The notes: a model not told the origin generated them from the letters alone. DNA of 64,000 bases from Sanderia malayensis (GCA_013076295.1 RQOL01000024.1:4541158-4605157), one strand, 5' to 3'; positions 36,801-49,918 are shown, counted from the stretch's first letter. Numbers and translations are program-made.

Positions 36801-39800
36801 TTAGAATTCGCTAAAAAAGAAAACAAATAACAAACTCAATATTACGGAGTTATTAAGAACAATTGGGATTGTAACTTATTCAGCAGGTTAAATGTTAATA
36901 AAATTTAAAATGTTGCTTCAAATTCAATTTTATGAAACTACTTCCACTTATGATGGAAATGTTTCTCATACGTTAATGTTTTTAATGTGACATAAATTAT
37001 GCATAAATATATAAATTGTATTTAAAATAATGCCAAGCAGATTAAAAGTGAGTGTGACAAAGCTAACCTGAATCGGGGTGATCAAAAACGACTCTAAAGT
37101 CCCAGAATGCTGCTGCTTTGGATTTCTAGCTTCTAAGAATGCTTGTAGTTCTAAATTTTTACCTGCAAATTAATCCACCAACATTATAACATGATTAGCA
37201 GCGTAAACAGTTGAAAAAAGAAAAATGCATAAAATCGTTGTTTGCGGTTGAAGCGTTACAGTATGTTATCGAACATCCCTACAGCTTAAAGCAGTAGTTC
37301 CAGAAATAGGAATACCTGGCTCAAGAAGCTTCAAGGCTCGCGAGTGACATGAGCAAAATGTACTGTATAACTTCAATTTGTCGACATATTCAAGAAAGGT
37401 TTCCGCAACTCCATACATGACGTTCTTGAATAAAAAAATGAGAAAAAGAATAAAAATGATGCACTTTGTGATTGTTGCAATGCAACATTCAATCTGATAA
37501 GCAGCGAACAAATTCTGATGTATACGGGGCGTCAAAATAATATGGAAATGATTTTCAAGCGTGTGGCACAATCAATTGGTAAGAATGAAACGATAACAAT
37601 ATAAGATATAGTGCCAATTGGTAATGTTGATTAAAAATACGACGCTTCAAGCATATACCCGTTAAGGTTGGTCAATATTTCATACCTGAAATTCGGAAAT
37701 TTCTTCGTACTTATGAAATCCTTTGTCTGTTCTGATAATTTCCTTATAAAAAATGATAAACCCAATTCAGGAAACTTGGAATAATCAAATGGGCTTTTAG
37801 TGAGGTAAAAAGGGTGAAATCAATGTTTCAGTACACATACCTCTAAATTGTCCAGAAATGAGGTTTGAAAGTCAAATATTTCAGAGACATTGTCCACTAA
37901 ATTTTCGATCTAAAAAATTAATATCATAAATTACAGGTACCAAAGCCAATCGCATCTGAAGTCAGAAAGCATGCGTCACCACCAAATCAACACCAAATTG
38001 ATCATATGAGATCGTTAACAAAATCAAGTTAAATGCCACACCCAAGTTGGCAGAACCCTCATTCTTATAATCTAGAATGTGAGCTATGTCCATGCCATGC
38101 GTTAATCTGGGTCATATTTTGAATGCCACACAAAAAAGTGGCTAATCACTGACTTCTCCGTCTCTTAAAGCGACCTTTCGGTGTGGGTGGCAGAATAACC
38201 GTTGCTTAATTTTACAACTGGCATTCACAATACCTGATAAGGACATGCCCATGTTCTAGAGTTTAATAATAAGGGATATGCACATTTAGAAGAGGATGGC
38301 CTGACTTGGTAGATCGTTTATGGCATTAAAAATGCAACTTGAAACTGTGATTGTATATTTCAGCAGCATTAAAGCTACACTAGCTAAACTTTGACACGCA
38401 AGAAAGTGGAGGAAAATGATGAAGGTAATTAATTAATAAAATACCTCATCTTTCGATAAAAAACTCTCTTCTCTTAGAGCGTATAAATATCGTTCCAAAA
38501 GAATGTTAAGGTTCTAAAAATAAAGCACATAAATATCAATATTGGAAGATGAAAAGAGGCAAAATAAAACACAGAAAATATTAAAAATCGATGATACCTT
38601 CACGTATGTTCGCTCTGTTTCTAAAAGTTCCACAGCAATTTTTCTAAGACGATGACCAGGTTTTATCTTTGTGACAGGGCGAGGTTCAAGACCTCCAATT
38701 TCATTCATTTGGCGTGTCATTATGTTAACTTCCTCAGCTCTCTAAATTACAAAAACAAAGAAAACAATCTTAATTCATATCTGATTGATTTTCTACTGAA
38801 TATAAAAGCTAAAGAAACAGATGAACTTCAAATAAAAATAATCTGTGGCACAAACAATAAAAGAATCGACATTTGGAAAGAAAATCAGGACACAGAATTT
38901 TGGAAATTTGTCAGTGTCTTCTACTCACACTTAGTAAAGCATCAATATCACCATTATCAGCAGCCAAATTATTACTAATATCCGACCTCATACTTTTGGC
39001 GTCATCATCAATATTACCTTAGAAGAATAACAAATGAATGAATACACTAAGCTTGATGTTCCTGGAAATTATTGTTACAATCCTATAATGCAAATATTGG
39101 ATGGGTTAAAGCGAGTAAATGTTGTCCAAAAAAAACATCTTCTAGATTCTTACCCATTGGAGATGGTACTATGAGCGTGTCCAGAATATCTTCGTTTATC
39201 TCTGATTGACTAAAAATAAATCACAGAGAAAAATCTGAGCTTTTGCATTAGCGCATGAGAATGAAGATAAGAAAACAATAGAGCAACTAAAATCTCTTGC
39301 ACAAATCAATATTTACTTAAAATCCAATCCAGTGAAATCCTTACATACCGTAAATCTTCGATTAAGCCCCCCTCGAATAAGCCCACACCAATTATTTTTT
39401 GCAAAATAAACCACAACCCTTGAACAAGCCCCCATGGGGGATTATTGAACTTTATCAAAAATCGAATAACTGAATGAAATGTAAATCATAGGGTTATAGG
39501 ACAACTTTTGGATAACTTTTGATAAAAAGTCGCAACTTTATATTTGAAAACTTTGGAGATTGTTTGTTATTTTAGTGTAAATACATGAATTCTATTTTTC
39601 GACGGACTTTCTTCTTGTTTTTTTTTAACTTACTTTGACATAGATATCGCCACAAAAACAGCATATCTTACTGACAATGTTTGCCTATGCAGAACAAGCC
39701 CCCACCCTAAAATATTTTTTGCGAAATAAGCCACCGGCGGCTTAATCGAGGATTTACGGTAATGAAAGTAATATTGGCTACATTGAATCAGCAGGTTGTG

Positions 39801-42800
39801 TGTATAGCAAGATAAATGATAGTTATAATATGATGTAAAAAAGTTAAGAAAACTTATAATTATCAAAGTTTTATGTATCTTACCTTGTCTTTGGTGGTGG
39901 TGGACAGACCAAAAATGAAATCAAGTTTTCTGTTGTTTGTCGAGTTTTTTTCAAATCATCAATTCGACTTGAGAGAAGTTGAAGAGAGACGGATGTCGAA
40001 GCTGAAATCACAAACAAAATGAGGTTATTAATAGTTCTATTGTTCATAATGCCGATAGGTAACCTTAACATTCTCAATAGCAAAAAATAGCACTGCGTAG
40101 CTGAAAATGAGAAGATTAAAAATCCAGGCAATGATTGAAAGTTAAGAAATTCAATTAAAGGCATTGAAAAAGCTTTTAATATATGTGCATGCAATGTGGC
40201 TTTACTTACAATCAAGGATGTTCTCTACGTCTGCCAGATAATTTCCACGAATATCTTCTCCGTTAACTTTGACAAGTTCATCTCCTTCTAGAACCACTAT
40301 TAAAGTATATAAAACGAGATAAAGTCACCGAAAAAGATTAATTGTAAAGAGACAGAGCTTCGGCACATTGCGAAAAGAGAAGATAAAACCTGAGACGTTC
40401 TAAGTAATGGTATCTTTATACCCCAAAAGAGATTACCATCCATTATAATCAAACATTATAATATCTTTACGACTTATAGCAAACAAAATAGTTAATGTTG
40501 GATAATGCTAGATCAAAGCATAAACTAAGGTTAAAAGAGCAGAAATGTTGAAAAAGCATATACTTGAGAAGAAAAGAATTAAGATTACAAATGAATAAAA
40601 GCATAAAAAAATTTTCAAGTGACAGACATAATCAAAATAAAAGCATAACGTACTTGCTTTCTTTGCAGGGCTGCCTTCTTCGACACATGAAACTAATATT
40701 CTTTTATCACTGTGCTGATATAGGCTTAAACCTAAAAAACAAACAACAATAACCTCATAATAGCATTTAGTCCAGAGGGTGAAGGGGGGGTATTATCACC
40801 CGAGCGGGGACTTTTCGGGACAACATTTTTCTAGATCACTTTTTTGCATAGATTACGAATCTGGGTGTTGATCGACGATTTTGGGGGGCATTTTCGAGAT
40901 TTTGGGGGATTTGTGCTAAAAATCCGCGATTTTTATAAATGTGATGAAAATATAGAGTAAGTTGGTGTTGTTGCCTGTTTCGTGCCCAACAGTATACTAT
41001 GATGTCAATTAGATATATATATTTCTACTTAAGGGGGCACATGGGGGGCCATGGGACTTTTTTTGGGGGGGTTTACTAAAAATTCAAATATTGACTATTT
41101 GAATAATTTAAAATTATCAAGTTTTCGCATATGATTTAAATATCTTCATCATCGTCTGAAAAGTCTGCTTCGTCCTCAGCTTCAGCGACTCTACTTTCTA
41201 AATCTTCGTCTGGCAAATCCACCAACAACTCCGTAATGTCTTCTGGGAAAGGAACTGTAACCCAATTCTCCGTGAGATCTTCCTGCCAACCGTGATAACT
41301 TGGATCCTCGATTTCCATGATCGGTATTGACGCCTGTCGCCAGATTCTTGCTACATAGTTGGCTCTTTTAATGTGCAACAATAAACTGCTTTGGCAAGGA
41401 GGTAGGAGTGACAAGTCCGTTATTCTGCTTTCACGCGAGTAGTTTTTCCAAAATATTTTCTTTCGCACTTCGTTTACGAGTGAAAGACGCTTCTCTCTGT
41501 AAATCCTGCCAACAAACCTTTCCAAACAGTTTAACAAGTTTTCTGATGCTGTCGACTCTGAGCTTAGCTCGCTGAATGCCGTCAAAAACTCTGCATTTTC
41601 TTTCACCAAATTCCAGCATACTTTTTTCCCTTTCCTCATGAATGACGAGACGTAATCGTTACCAGAAAATGCATGTACACCAAGGAGTGCTTGCTTTTGA
41701 TTACAGGATAGATCACAAGATGCCGAATCGAGTAACTTTCTGTGTTTATCAGTGCCGTTGTCTACATAGATATGCAGGTTTGGTATCTCGTTGGCAAGCA
41801 GGATGACGGGGATGTCAATGTCTCCAGAATGTGTCCGTAAAATTCCAACCGGTTCCTCGTTCTGCAATTCTGCAATTCATCTATCCTTTGTGTACCTTCT
41901 CTGCTCATCTTCACGCAACCATCCTTCCTTGCAAAAAAGATCACCTTTTCACCGAAATCTCTTGCATTCTCTGACCAGACTTCTTCAATCAATTCGAAAA
42001 GTCTTTCCTTGTTGACTCCATTGTTTAGAAAGTTCTTGAAATCTGGCGGAGTGCATATGTCTGGATTTCTTATGACAAACTTCTCGGATTGCCCCCGGAG
42101 TTGCCTTTCGCAGCCTTTGATTGATCTTTCATGATAGCAGTCGCAGGCTACATAACATGTGCTGTATTTTCTCGGAAGTTGCTGGCGTAACAATGTAGTC
42201 ACCAAGGAAAGACTTTTCGAATTGATTGAAGAAGTCTGGTCAGAGAATGCAAGAGATCTCGGTGAAAAGGTAATCTTTTTTGCGAGGAAGGATGGTTGCG
42301 TGAAGATGAGCAGAGAAGGTACACAAAGGATAGATGAATTGCAGATGAATCACGAAGAAGCTGATACCGAGGTATGCTGTCTCTTGCATTACGCACACCA
42401 GCAGAACGAAAACGAGGAAACGGTTGGAATTTTACGGTCACATTCTGGAGACATTGACATCCCCGTCATCCTGCTTGCCAACGAGATACCAAACCTCAAT
42501 ATCTATGTAGACAACGGCACTGGTAAACACAGAAAGTTACTCGATTTGACATCTTGTGATCTATCCTGTAATCAAAAGCAAGCACTCCTTGGTGTACATG
42601 CATTTTCTGGTAACGATTACGTCTCGTCATTCATGAGGAAAGGGAAAAAAGTATGCTGGAATTTGGTGAAAGAAAATGAAGAGTTTTTGACGGCGTTCAG
42701 CGAGCTAGGCTCAGAGTCGACAGCATCAGAAAGCTTGTTAAACTGTTTGGAAAGGTTTGTTTGCAGGATTTACGGAGAGAAGCGTCTTTCACTCGTAAAC

Positions 42801-45800
42801 GAAGTGCGAAAGAAAATATTTTGGAAAAACTACTCGGGTGAAAGCAGAATAACGGACTTGTCACTCCTACCTCCTTGCCAAAGCAGTTTATTGTTGCACA
42901 TTAAAAGAGCCAACTATGTAGCAAGAATCTGGCGACAGGCGTCAATACCGATCATGGAAATCGAGGATCCAAGTTATCACGGTTGGCAGGAAGATCTCAC
43001 GGAGAATTGGGTTACAGTTCCTTTCCCAGAAGACATTACGGAGTTGTTGGTGGATTTGCCAGACGAAGATTTAGAAAGTAGAGTCGCTGAAGCTGAGGAC
43101 GAAGCAGACTTTTCAGACGATGATGAAGATATTTAAATCATATGCGAAAACTTGATAATTTTAAATTATTCAAATAGTCAATATTTGAATTTTTAGTAAA
43201 CCCCCCCAAAAAAAGTCCCATGGCCCCCCATGTGCCCCCTTAAGTAGAAATATATATATCTAATTGACATCATAGTATACTGTTGGGCACGAAACAGGCA
43301 ACAACACCAACTTACTCTATATTTTCATCACATTTATAAAAATCGCGGATTTTTAGCACAAATCCCCCAAAATCTCGAAAATGCCCCCCAAAATCGTCGA
43401 TCAACACCCAGATTCGTAATCTATGCAAAAAAGTGATCTAGAAAAATGTTGTCCCGAAAAGTCCCCGCTCGGGTGATAATACCCCCCCTTCACCCTCTGG
43501 ACTAATTAGTTTAATATGTAAATACTTTACAATAACAAACGGATCAGAGATAGTGATCAGATGAGAAAATAACAAACACACCAGAGAGATCTAAATACAA
43601 TTAATTTAGGCATATTCTAACTTTGATGTGGTTAATACAGATGGTAGAAGGAAATAAATTGAAATTAGTCGAAGTAGTAAAATTTAGACTGATCGAATGC
43701 GTAACTTCACGTCAAGATCAGGCAAAGCAAAAGCGTGATAGGGATGATTCAACATTGAATGGTAGTTGATTGATTTAGCTGTAGGAATCAAGCAAAGCAA
43801 AGTTTTCCTACCAAATGATCCAGCATCGTAGTCAGCTGGGTTATCTAGCTCCACGTCGAAAATAGTTTTCTTGCAAATCTTGATGCTTGTATATTTCTAA
43901 CAAAAAACAATCCTTATTGACACGTTTGTTGTTCATAATAAATGAGGATAAAAGTACTCATCTACTGCTATGCCTGACCCAAAAATTGTTTGCATTCATC
44001 AACATTGACGAATAACTGTCCATTATTAAGATTTGTAAATCTTGTTACTAGCAAATAGCGTATTATAAATTACTGCATGGCACAAGAGCTGAAAAATATC
44101 AAACAATTAGGCTTACGTGATCTTTTAACAAATCTGTTTCTGGAGGAATGACGTAATCTAAAAACCAAAAAGAAACACTCGCACACAAAACAAAGTAAAA
44201 AAAGCTTAAAAATCAAACCTTTTGTTTGATTTTAAACTTTTTCACTACAAACTATGTAAGCCATCCTCACGAAATATCAACACCTACTGTTAAGTATATA
44301 AAATGTTTACGAATAGAATGACTGTTTAGGGGATAGTATAGAGCTTGGCTGTAGGAAGTTAAGGTGATAAAATTCGTGAACGTACCCGAAACAATGGGCG
44401 AAAGTACAGACATAAACAATGAACTAAAGTGAGCCTGAGTGAATCAAATATGAAATAACTTTCATACCAACTAAACCATTGTCATTATCCTCTGTGAGCA
44501 GCATTAAAAAGTGATCTGAAGATACGAGTTTTCTCTTTTCGCAACTGGTACTAATCACGTTGAATACTGTCATTCCATCATCCGATGGAATCATTGTTGT
44601 TTGGTTATTCGGTAGCTGCACTTGTAACAAATTTCCAAACTTCTCCCCGTATTCTTTGCCTTCTTTTAAGTTTGATCTTACACTATCATTATCTCCACTG
44701 TCTGAGGTCGAAGTCAGAGAAGACCTGCATTGACAATATTATCGAAAAATAAACTCGAGTGATGATAGCAGGGTGTTCTGACTTATCACAGGAATTAAAA
44801 TCTGTGCCTAAAAATAATGTACTTTTGGAACATTTCAAAACAATGCACATTTAAAAGTAGATGCTATGTTAAGACATCTAAAGATATGATATGGGAAGTA
44901 AAAAAGCCAAGCGTTATGTTCATCAACTCTCACGTGTTGCAAAATCAGGATAAAATACTTTGAAAGTAGAAGTAGAAAGTGAAGACGAATTAGATGAAAT
45001 AGCTTGCTGGTAAATAAGATGATCAGAAAAAATTTCCATACAAATTCGCATAGCAATGCTAAGATAAATCAATAAAAATTTCAAGCACAGTACAACATAG
45101 TAAATATATTTTAAATCCGACTTACCTTTTCCTCTCTCTCGGCGAATGTTTGCTCCTTATTCCTTCCACAATTTTGTCATCTACAATTCTTAATGACTGT
45201 AGAAGTTTTGACTTCAAGCCAACAGTTCCGCGGAGTTTTCTCTTGGTTTTGCCTGGCTTGTCCACTTTGTGGTTGGTTGGTTCATTCAATGTCAATGTCT
45301 CTCGAACACATACGAAAGCGTGGAATGATGCCACGGAAAATACTCCAAGCTTAGACAATGTATGTTTCACTGATCTTGAAACGCATCGCAATAATGACTG
45401 GGGATTCGGAACAGCTGTGTCTTCCACAGCAGATAAATAGCAACGAAATCTGTAAGCATCTACGTTTGAGTTCTCTAAGCTTCTTTCCCATTCTGTAACC
45501 TGAAAGAAATGCAAATTTACTAAATCAATGACGTATCTCAATATTTGCATGAAAGAATTTACGTAATATTTCGTTTTTCGAGGATAATTAACTGCCTTTG
45601 CAGTGTTGAAAGCGCATTTAAATTAAATTAAATTAAAAATGTAAGAAAGAAATTTCTTGGGTGAGTGCACGGACAAAATTCATGCTTGAAAGTATCCTCG
45701 TTGAAAGATTATGCTTTAAACACACTTACCTGATCTACTATAGTCTGCTTATTCCTTAAATCAGTTACAACTTTAGATTGTAATTCAGCCATCTTTCGTA

Positions 45801-48800
45801 GTTTTTCATCTTCCACGATTTTATTTTCTAAAGACTTGATTTCAGTTCTGAGGAACTTGGGAACGTTTCCGCCATTCCCTTTTTGTCTCGCAAAAGCACA
45901 GGCAGCTGCCGAATGAACGCAGTGAATCCAGTTCTCAACTTCAACTTGATTTGTGCTCTAAAAAATAAAATCCATGGAGATAGCAGTCAAAATGAAAATT
46001 TAACCAAAGTATGCAAAAAACCCAGGAAAATCAACCATGTGAATAGATCAAGTATTGAAAGAAATTGGCAATTACCTGAAGATAATAAGTATTACCATGC
46101 TTAGTACTCAAACTAAAAACGTCATCTAGTTTCGCATGTTCGGGCACGGCTTGTACAATACATTTATCAATGTCTAGTCTATGTGACGGTTCGTCAAGAT
46201 CTTGTGAAGTTACTGTCTTTTCATCGCAATCATAAAACATGAGCTCTATTCCTTTCAAAGCCACCCAGTATTTCTTCCACTTTCTGTTACTTGCTTGCTC
46301 TAGCTTTCCTTTTTTCGAATGAATGAGAACGTTTTTAACAACCAACCAACCGGCCTTCCGTATTGTTCCAAACTGTTTATTTTGAATAATGGCCGACGCA
46401 GGACGCATGTCAGCATCAAAATCTTCACTTAACCTATCACCTGTTTCATCAAAATCCGCAGGAACATACTGGAAAAAGAATTCAAAGAATAGATATTGCT
46501 AATGTTCAATATGTCACGAACAGAACATAGAAACGTAATAAATGCCTGACATATAAGATTTCTGCTGTCCAAACAACGATCTGCAGTACTTCAAAACCGT
46601 TTTACTTTCTTCTCGTGTTTTTCCTGCACCACTAATATTGTTGCGGTGGCAAGAATATCAGTCGAACGACAGAAGAATTAAAAGCAGTGTTTGGGAATGA
46701 AAAGAGTTCGTTTCTTCCAAAAGTTGCCATAAAAAGTTGTAGTAACACTTACCAGACTACTGCGCGAAGAGCCAAGATTATCATTAAGTGTCAGGCTATC
46801 CATTAGATTAGCTGTGTCATCGGCACCATTTTCATTATTTTGCTGTTTTAGAAACTCGAATTCAGTGGGGTCCATATCGTTGGGAATGCAATTATTCTCT
46901 TGGTAGTTGACATTGAATTCATTTTTAATTTGATTTTCATTGCTACAACCACTGTCACTACCTGGTGCCTTTTGAGACTCTCTCTGTTGCATGGGCGATG
47001 GAATGAAACTTTTCGTTTCTGTTCCAATTCCACTATCGCGGAGTGAAACTTTTGAAATTTCTATGCGAGGTGTTCTTGATGCGTGTTCCCGCTTCGTACG
47101 AGTCTCTCCTCTCGTTGCATTCTCTGTAGATTTCTCCTTTTCGTTAAACTGCAGTGGAGCAGGAGCCTAAAAACAAGTTGATAAGTGAGAAAACATAAAT
47201 AGTTTTACTCATTGCTAATAGTACTTACACGTGCCTATTCATGTGCGCAAAATGTGACAAAATTATTTTAGCTCACTCAATAGATATACTTACAGTGAAT
47301 ACAGTGCTGAATGAAGCTTGGGACAGTGAACCTGATGAACTTATTCTATTCCGGAACTCTGGGACATTCTGACATAAAAATATGGCATTTATTCACTTTA
47401 AACCCGCAACAAGGATCAGGTCTCAAGAACAAAATATAATGAGCAACTAACATGTAGAGCCACAGTGTAAGATATTTACCTGGCACAGCTCAAAAAATTT
47501 ATTTGCATCTTTTGAAGAAACAAAATTGAGTCCCCATGCTTCACCTGGAAAAAGCATTGATTCAATAAATAAATTACTCTTCAAGTGGGTCAACTGATAG
47601 TAGTAGTCAGAATAATCTATTAGAGAACCAGGAAATAAAAAAATTAACAGTAACAATGACACACACCAGTTCTCTTATTCCTCCATTGTACAAAGCAATC
47701 AGAAGTTCTTTTGATTCTGCTAGCTATAAAACCATAATATTTCAAATAAGGATCAGGTGCAGACAAAACAGGAGAAGAATAAAAGAAAAAGAAAATATAA
47801 CTGATAAAGTCAGGAAAGACAAGCAATTCTATTATACACAGCATACACAATATAGCATGTGCCATACATGATGCAACATGTGCCATGGAATGTATCCATA
47901 TGACAAGGGCAGATTTGTAATTTTGTTCTGGGGGTCATGTCCTCATTTTGAAGAAACTTCCATACAGCAAAATGCCATTGTTAAATCAAACATTATGGTT
48001 TGTTAAGAATAAATTGGAGCCCAGGTGATGATTTCACTACACAGCCAAGGCTAGTTCACCTCACCATAGTTATGATTAACACAATATAAAGTAAGAATTA
48101 CCTGGTAATGGAATGTCAATTCCTGTGAAGATGTCATCTTTCGTTATCCTGACAAAAAAGCCTTTAGCTCCCTGTTTGAAAGTTACAGCATTTCATAAAT
48201 ATAAACATCACTGCAATAATTACATTAAAAACCCGCATTATAAGAACCTGTAAATTTCCATCCAGACTATTGTTTCAAGACAATAGGCTATTGTTTCTTC
48301 TATTGTTTTGAACAGAAATATTACCCTGAAGGTTCTTAATCCATTGGTTCTTACATGCGAGTTTTTACTGTATATCATGTGATGAAACAATATTTTGTGG
48401 GAAGAGAATTTAAAGTTTTTTGAGATTCCATGTAAGTTAAAATTATGTTCTTTCTGTTTGGGTTGGAGGTCTCTCCTCAGGACTGATCTCCAAAATAATT
48501 CAAAGCATATGTGAGAAAGAAATGTTATGTTATGAAAATGTTGGATGAAATTCCTATGGTAAAGCATTTTCCAGCTTTTCACATGTTGTGTATATCCTTT
48601 TATCTCACGGAAGGTATTTGTTATGGTTTACATCAGTACGTACATATGCAAATGCCAATTCAACAATTACCACAGAGCAGGAATTTTATTTTCCATCCAG
48701 GCAAACCTGAGAGCCTAATTTCAAAAGATCTTCAGCACTGAACATCAAGTACCTAATTTTGGGTTCAATGTTTTGATGCAAAGAAATGCTCTGGTCTCTC

Positions 48801-49918
48801 TTTTACAATAGAAAGTTATAGTTTACCTGTACCCCCCTGGAGTTTCCATAAAGTAAAAACTTTATGGAAACTCACAGGGAAGCACATGGTACACAAATTC
48901 TTTTAGCAACAAAATCTTCAAAGCAAAGCACATTGAGCATCAGATTCACTTTGGTTCTTCATTGATAAACTTGAAAAAAAATTTATTACCTCACAATGTC
49001 TTGCACTAATCTGGACAACAGATGAAAATGCCTTCACCCAGTGAGCTTTCCCATCATTTTTACTGAGGGAGTTTACTTCAGCATAAAAACTGCAAAATAA
49101 ATCAAAACACAAATTCATATTAGGAAATTAATTGTGTTTAAATGAAAAACTGTTGGATGAGTTGGAATGGAAACAAAAACAATGATCTTAAACAGTAAAG
49201 ACATTAGCTTATTTGCAAAAAGAAATCAAATATATCAGTATTTTATAAAATGCCATTATATTTTAATTCCAAAACATTGCAAAAAATTTTCAGTAATAAA
49301 CTGAAACCATTTTTAGCGAATTTACACACGACCTTAGTTCTGTTGTTGAGAAAATAATGTTATGTTGCCCCAGTCTGAGGAGTATGGCTTGTGCACGCAC
49401 GAACGAGATAATCAGATAAAATGGTAGATTTTTTTGTCTTGCCCAGTTCATTCACATGTTACAAGTCACGACTGATCTCGAAATAATAGAAGCTCAATCC
49501 AGTCTTTATTTTGAGATCAGTGCAAGTAACAACCAAATTGAGTAGGATTTATTAATTTCATTGATCCATGTTTCAATCGGTGAATGAAAAGCTTTTCATG
49601 ACATGACATCACCAATGGTGGATAAAACAGACGAAGTCAGACATGACCCTTGGAATTAAACAGCAGGGGGCTGCCTGGCAACAACATCAATCAATCATCT
49701 CCGGGTCATATTACAAAAAGCAAAGAAAAGAGGTGCGTCGTGTTTAATTAATGTAAATACAGAAACAACTATTACAAATGCTAGAATAGATTAATAACAC
49801 TAACCCATTGGCACTAACCTGACTGCTTCACTTTCCGACAGAACGGCATTTGGATCAAGACGAAAATGGCGCCCATTATAGGGTCCAGGCTCCTCACTTG
49901 TTACGTTCCCAATTTTGG
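33867..49918 (-). CDS. TIAM: TIAM / still life (SIF)-type Rac guanine nucleotide exchange factor
   Basis: 29 exons, all in phase, 1,357 residues; N-terminus not found: 49918-49819, 49089-48990, 48171-48102, 47544-47480, 47368-47294, 47166-46753, 46468-46076, 45957-45730, 45499-45126, 44724-44468, 44157-44117, 43896-43812, 40731-40654, 40296-40210, 40001-39884, 39209-39154, 39017-38929, 38741-38598, 38513-38445, 37909-37841, 37742-37686, 37424-37316, 37162-37068, 36810-36616, 36218-36068, 34844-34792, 34647-34536, 34422-34344, 34179-33867. Domain order: WH1-like ([25 protein letters not shown]); [17 protein letters not shown] leading into the PHn-CC-Ex domain ([20 protein letters not shown], coiled coil); Ras-binding-like region (44724-44468); PDZ ([23 protein letters not shown]); DH ([39 protein letters not shown]); C-terminal PH. 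It activates Rac at the membrane, steering actin and synapse or epithelial shape. The WH1 start resembles fly SIF rather than vertebrate TIAM1. No catalytic-region break was seen. Confidence 0.94.
34916..35745. repeat. Two tandem copies of a CATA-tailed dispersed element
   Basis: Copy 1 (34916-35370) and copy 2 (35371-35745) start with ACTAGCCCTGGTACCCGTCG and end in a (CATA)n run followed by AACAGTTCTGTT and TATATATATAG. Copy 2 lacks about 60 bp present in copy 1 (around 35020-35080). The 5' end of copy 2 abuts the 3' end of copy 1. The family looks SINE-like because of its microsatellite tail, but no tRNA or 5S head is visible. It lies in a TIAM intron. Confidence 0.75.
35812..35948. mobile_element. 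137-bp MITE, CAGTAAAAACCCGC ends
   Basis: The terminal inverted repeats CAGTAAAAACCCGCATATAA and TTATATGCGGGTTTTTACTG are bordered by TA, consistent with a mariner-type target duplication. The interior contains CTATTGTTT...AAACAATAG pairing, so the whole element can fold. A second copy lies at 48223-48370. Confidence 0.85.
39348..39759. mobile_element. MITE of the CCGTAAAT/AAGCCCCC family
   Basis: It begins CCGTAAATCTTCGATTAAGC and ends GCTTAATCGAGGATTTACGG, with TA on both sides. It is in a TIAM intron, close to the exon at 39209-39154. It is the best-preserved of three complete copies in the window. Confidence 0.85.
41136..42205 (-). pseudogene. PIN/FEN-like transposon-associated protein, left-arm copy, frameshifted
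   Basis: The minus-strand frame from 42205 reads through [18 protein letters not shown] and [20 protein letters not shown] deletion then removes the segment that in the other copy contains the EEADTE motif and shifts the frame. The downstream frame resumes from about 41867 with [37 protein letters not shown] and [11 protein letters not shown], and ends in an acidic tail. The acidic pattern (EADT, DxD, GND) fits the PIN/FEN nuclease fold that is multicopy in cnidarian and fish genomes; this is from memory, not a search. It keeps about 55 residues at its N-terminal side that the right copy lacks, because the centre of the palindrome is unique. Confidence 0.6.
42201..43136 (+). CDS. PIN/FEN-like transposon-associated protein, right-arm copy, 5'-truncated
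   Basis: An open frame of about 310 residues to TAA at 43134-43136. It includes the [17 protein letters not shown] segment missing from the left copy, then [30 protein letters not shown] and [15 protein letters not shown], with an Asp/Glu-rich end ([15 protein letters not shown]). There is no credible ATG: upstream of the arm the frame enters the unique centre, so the N-terminus is missing. The intact frame over 900 bp suggests recent insertion. Function is unknown; a nuclease fold is inferred from acidic motif spacing. Confidence 0.6.
   Translation, partial: TKERLFELIEEVWSENARDLGEKVIFFARKDGCVKMSREGTQRIDELQMNHEEADTEVCCLLHYAHQQNENEETVGILRSHSGDIDIPVILLANEIPNLNIYVDNGTGKHRKLLDLTSCDLSCNQKQALLGVHAFSGNDYVSSFMRKGKKVCWNLVKENEEFLTAFSELGSESTASESLLNCLERFVCRIYGEKRLSLVNEVRKKIFWKNYSGESRITDLSLLPPCQSSLLLHIKRANYVARIWRQASIPIMEIEDPSYHGWQEDLTENWVTVPFPEDITELLVDLPDEDLESRVAEAEDEADFSDDDEDI
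48223..48370. mobile_element. MITE, second copy of the CAGTAAAAACCCGC family
   Basis: It is about 148 bp and matches 35812-35948 across its length, with a changed left end (CATTAAAAACCCGC) and TTTTTACTG at the right, TA on both sides. It lies 51 bp upstream of TIAM exon 48171-48102, close to the acceptor. Confidence 0.8.
48840..48873. repeat. Perfect 15-bp hairpin, 4-nt loop
   Basis: GAGTTTCCATAAAGT and ACTTTATGGAAACTC pair around AAAA. It lies in a TIAM intron, about 115 bp from exon 49089-48990. It could be a tiny foldback relic. Confidence 0.7.

Larger units (their letters stand above)
40769..43502. mobile_element. 2.7-kb palindromic element with head-to-head PIN-like gene copies
   Basis: The ends GTCCAGAGGGTGAAGGGGGG and its complement are flanked by TA (40767-40768, 43503-43504). 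The left arm 40769-42012 and right arm 42202-43502 are almost identical inverted copies around a 189-bp unique centre. The length difference is mainly one about 57-70 bp deletion in the left arm. Each arm holds a 3' portion of the same gene pointing outward. The element sits in the TIAM intron between exons 43896-43812 and 40731-40654. The high arm identity implies a young event or ongoing gene conversion. Confidence 0.9.
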
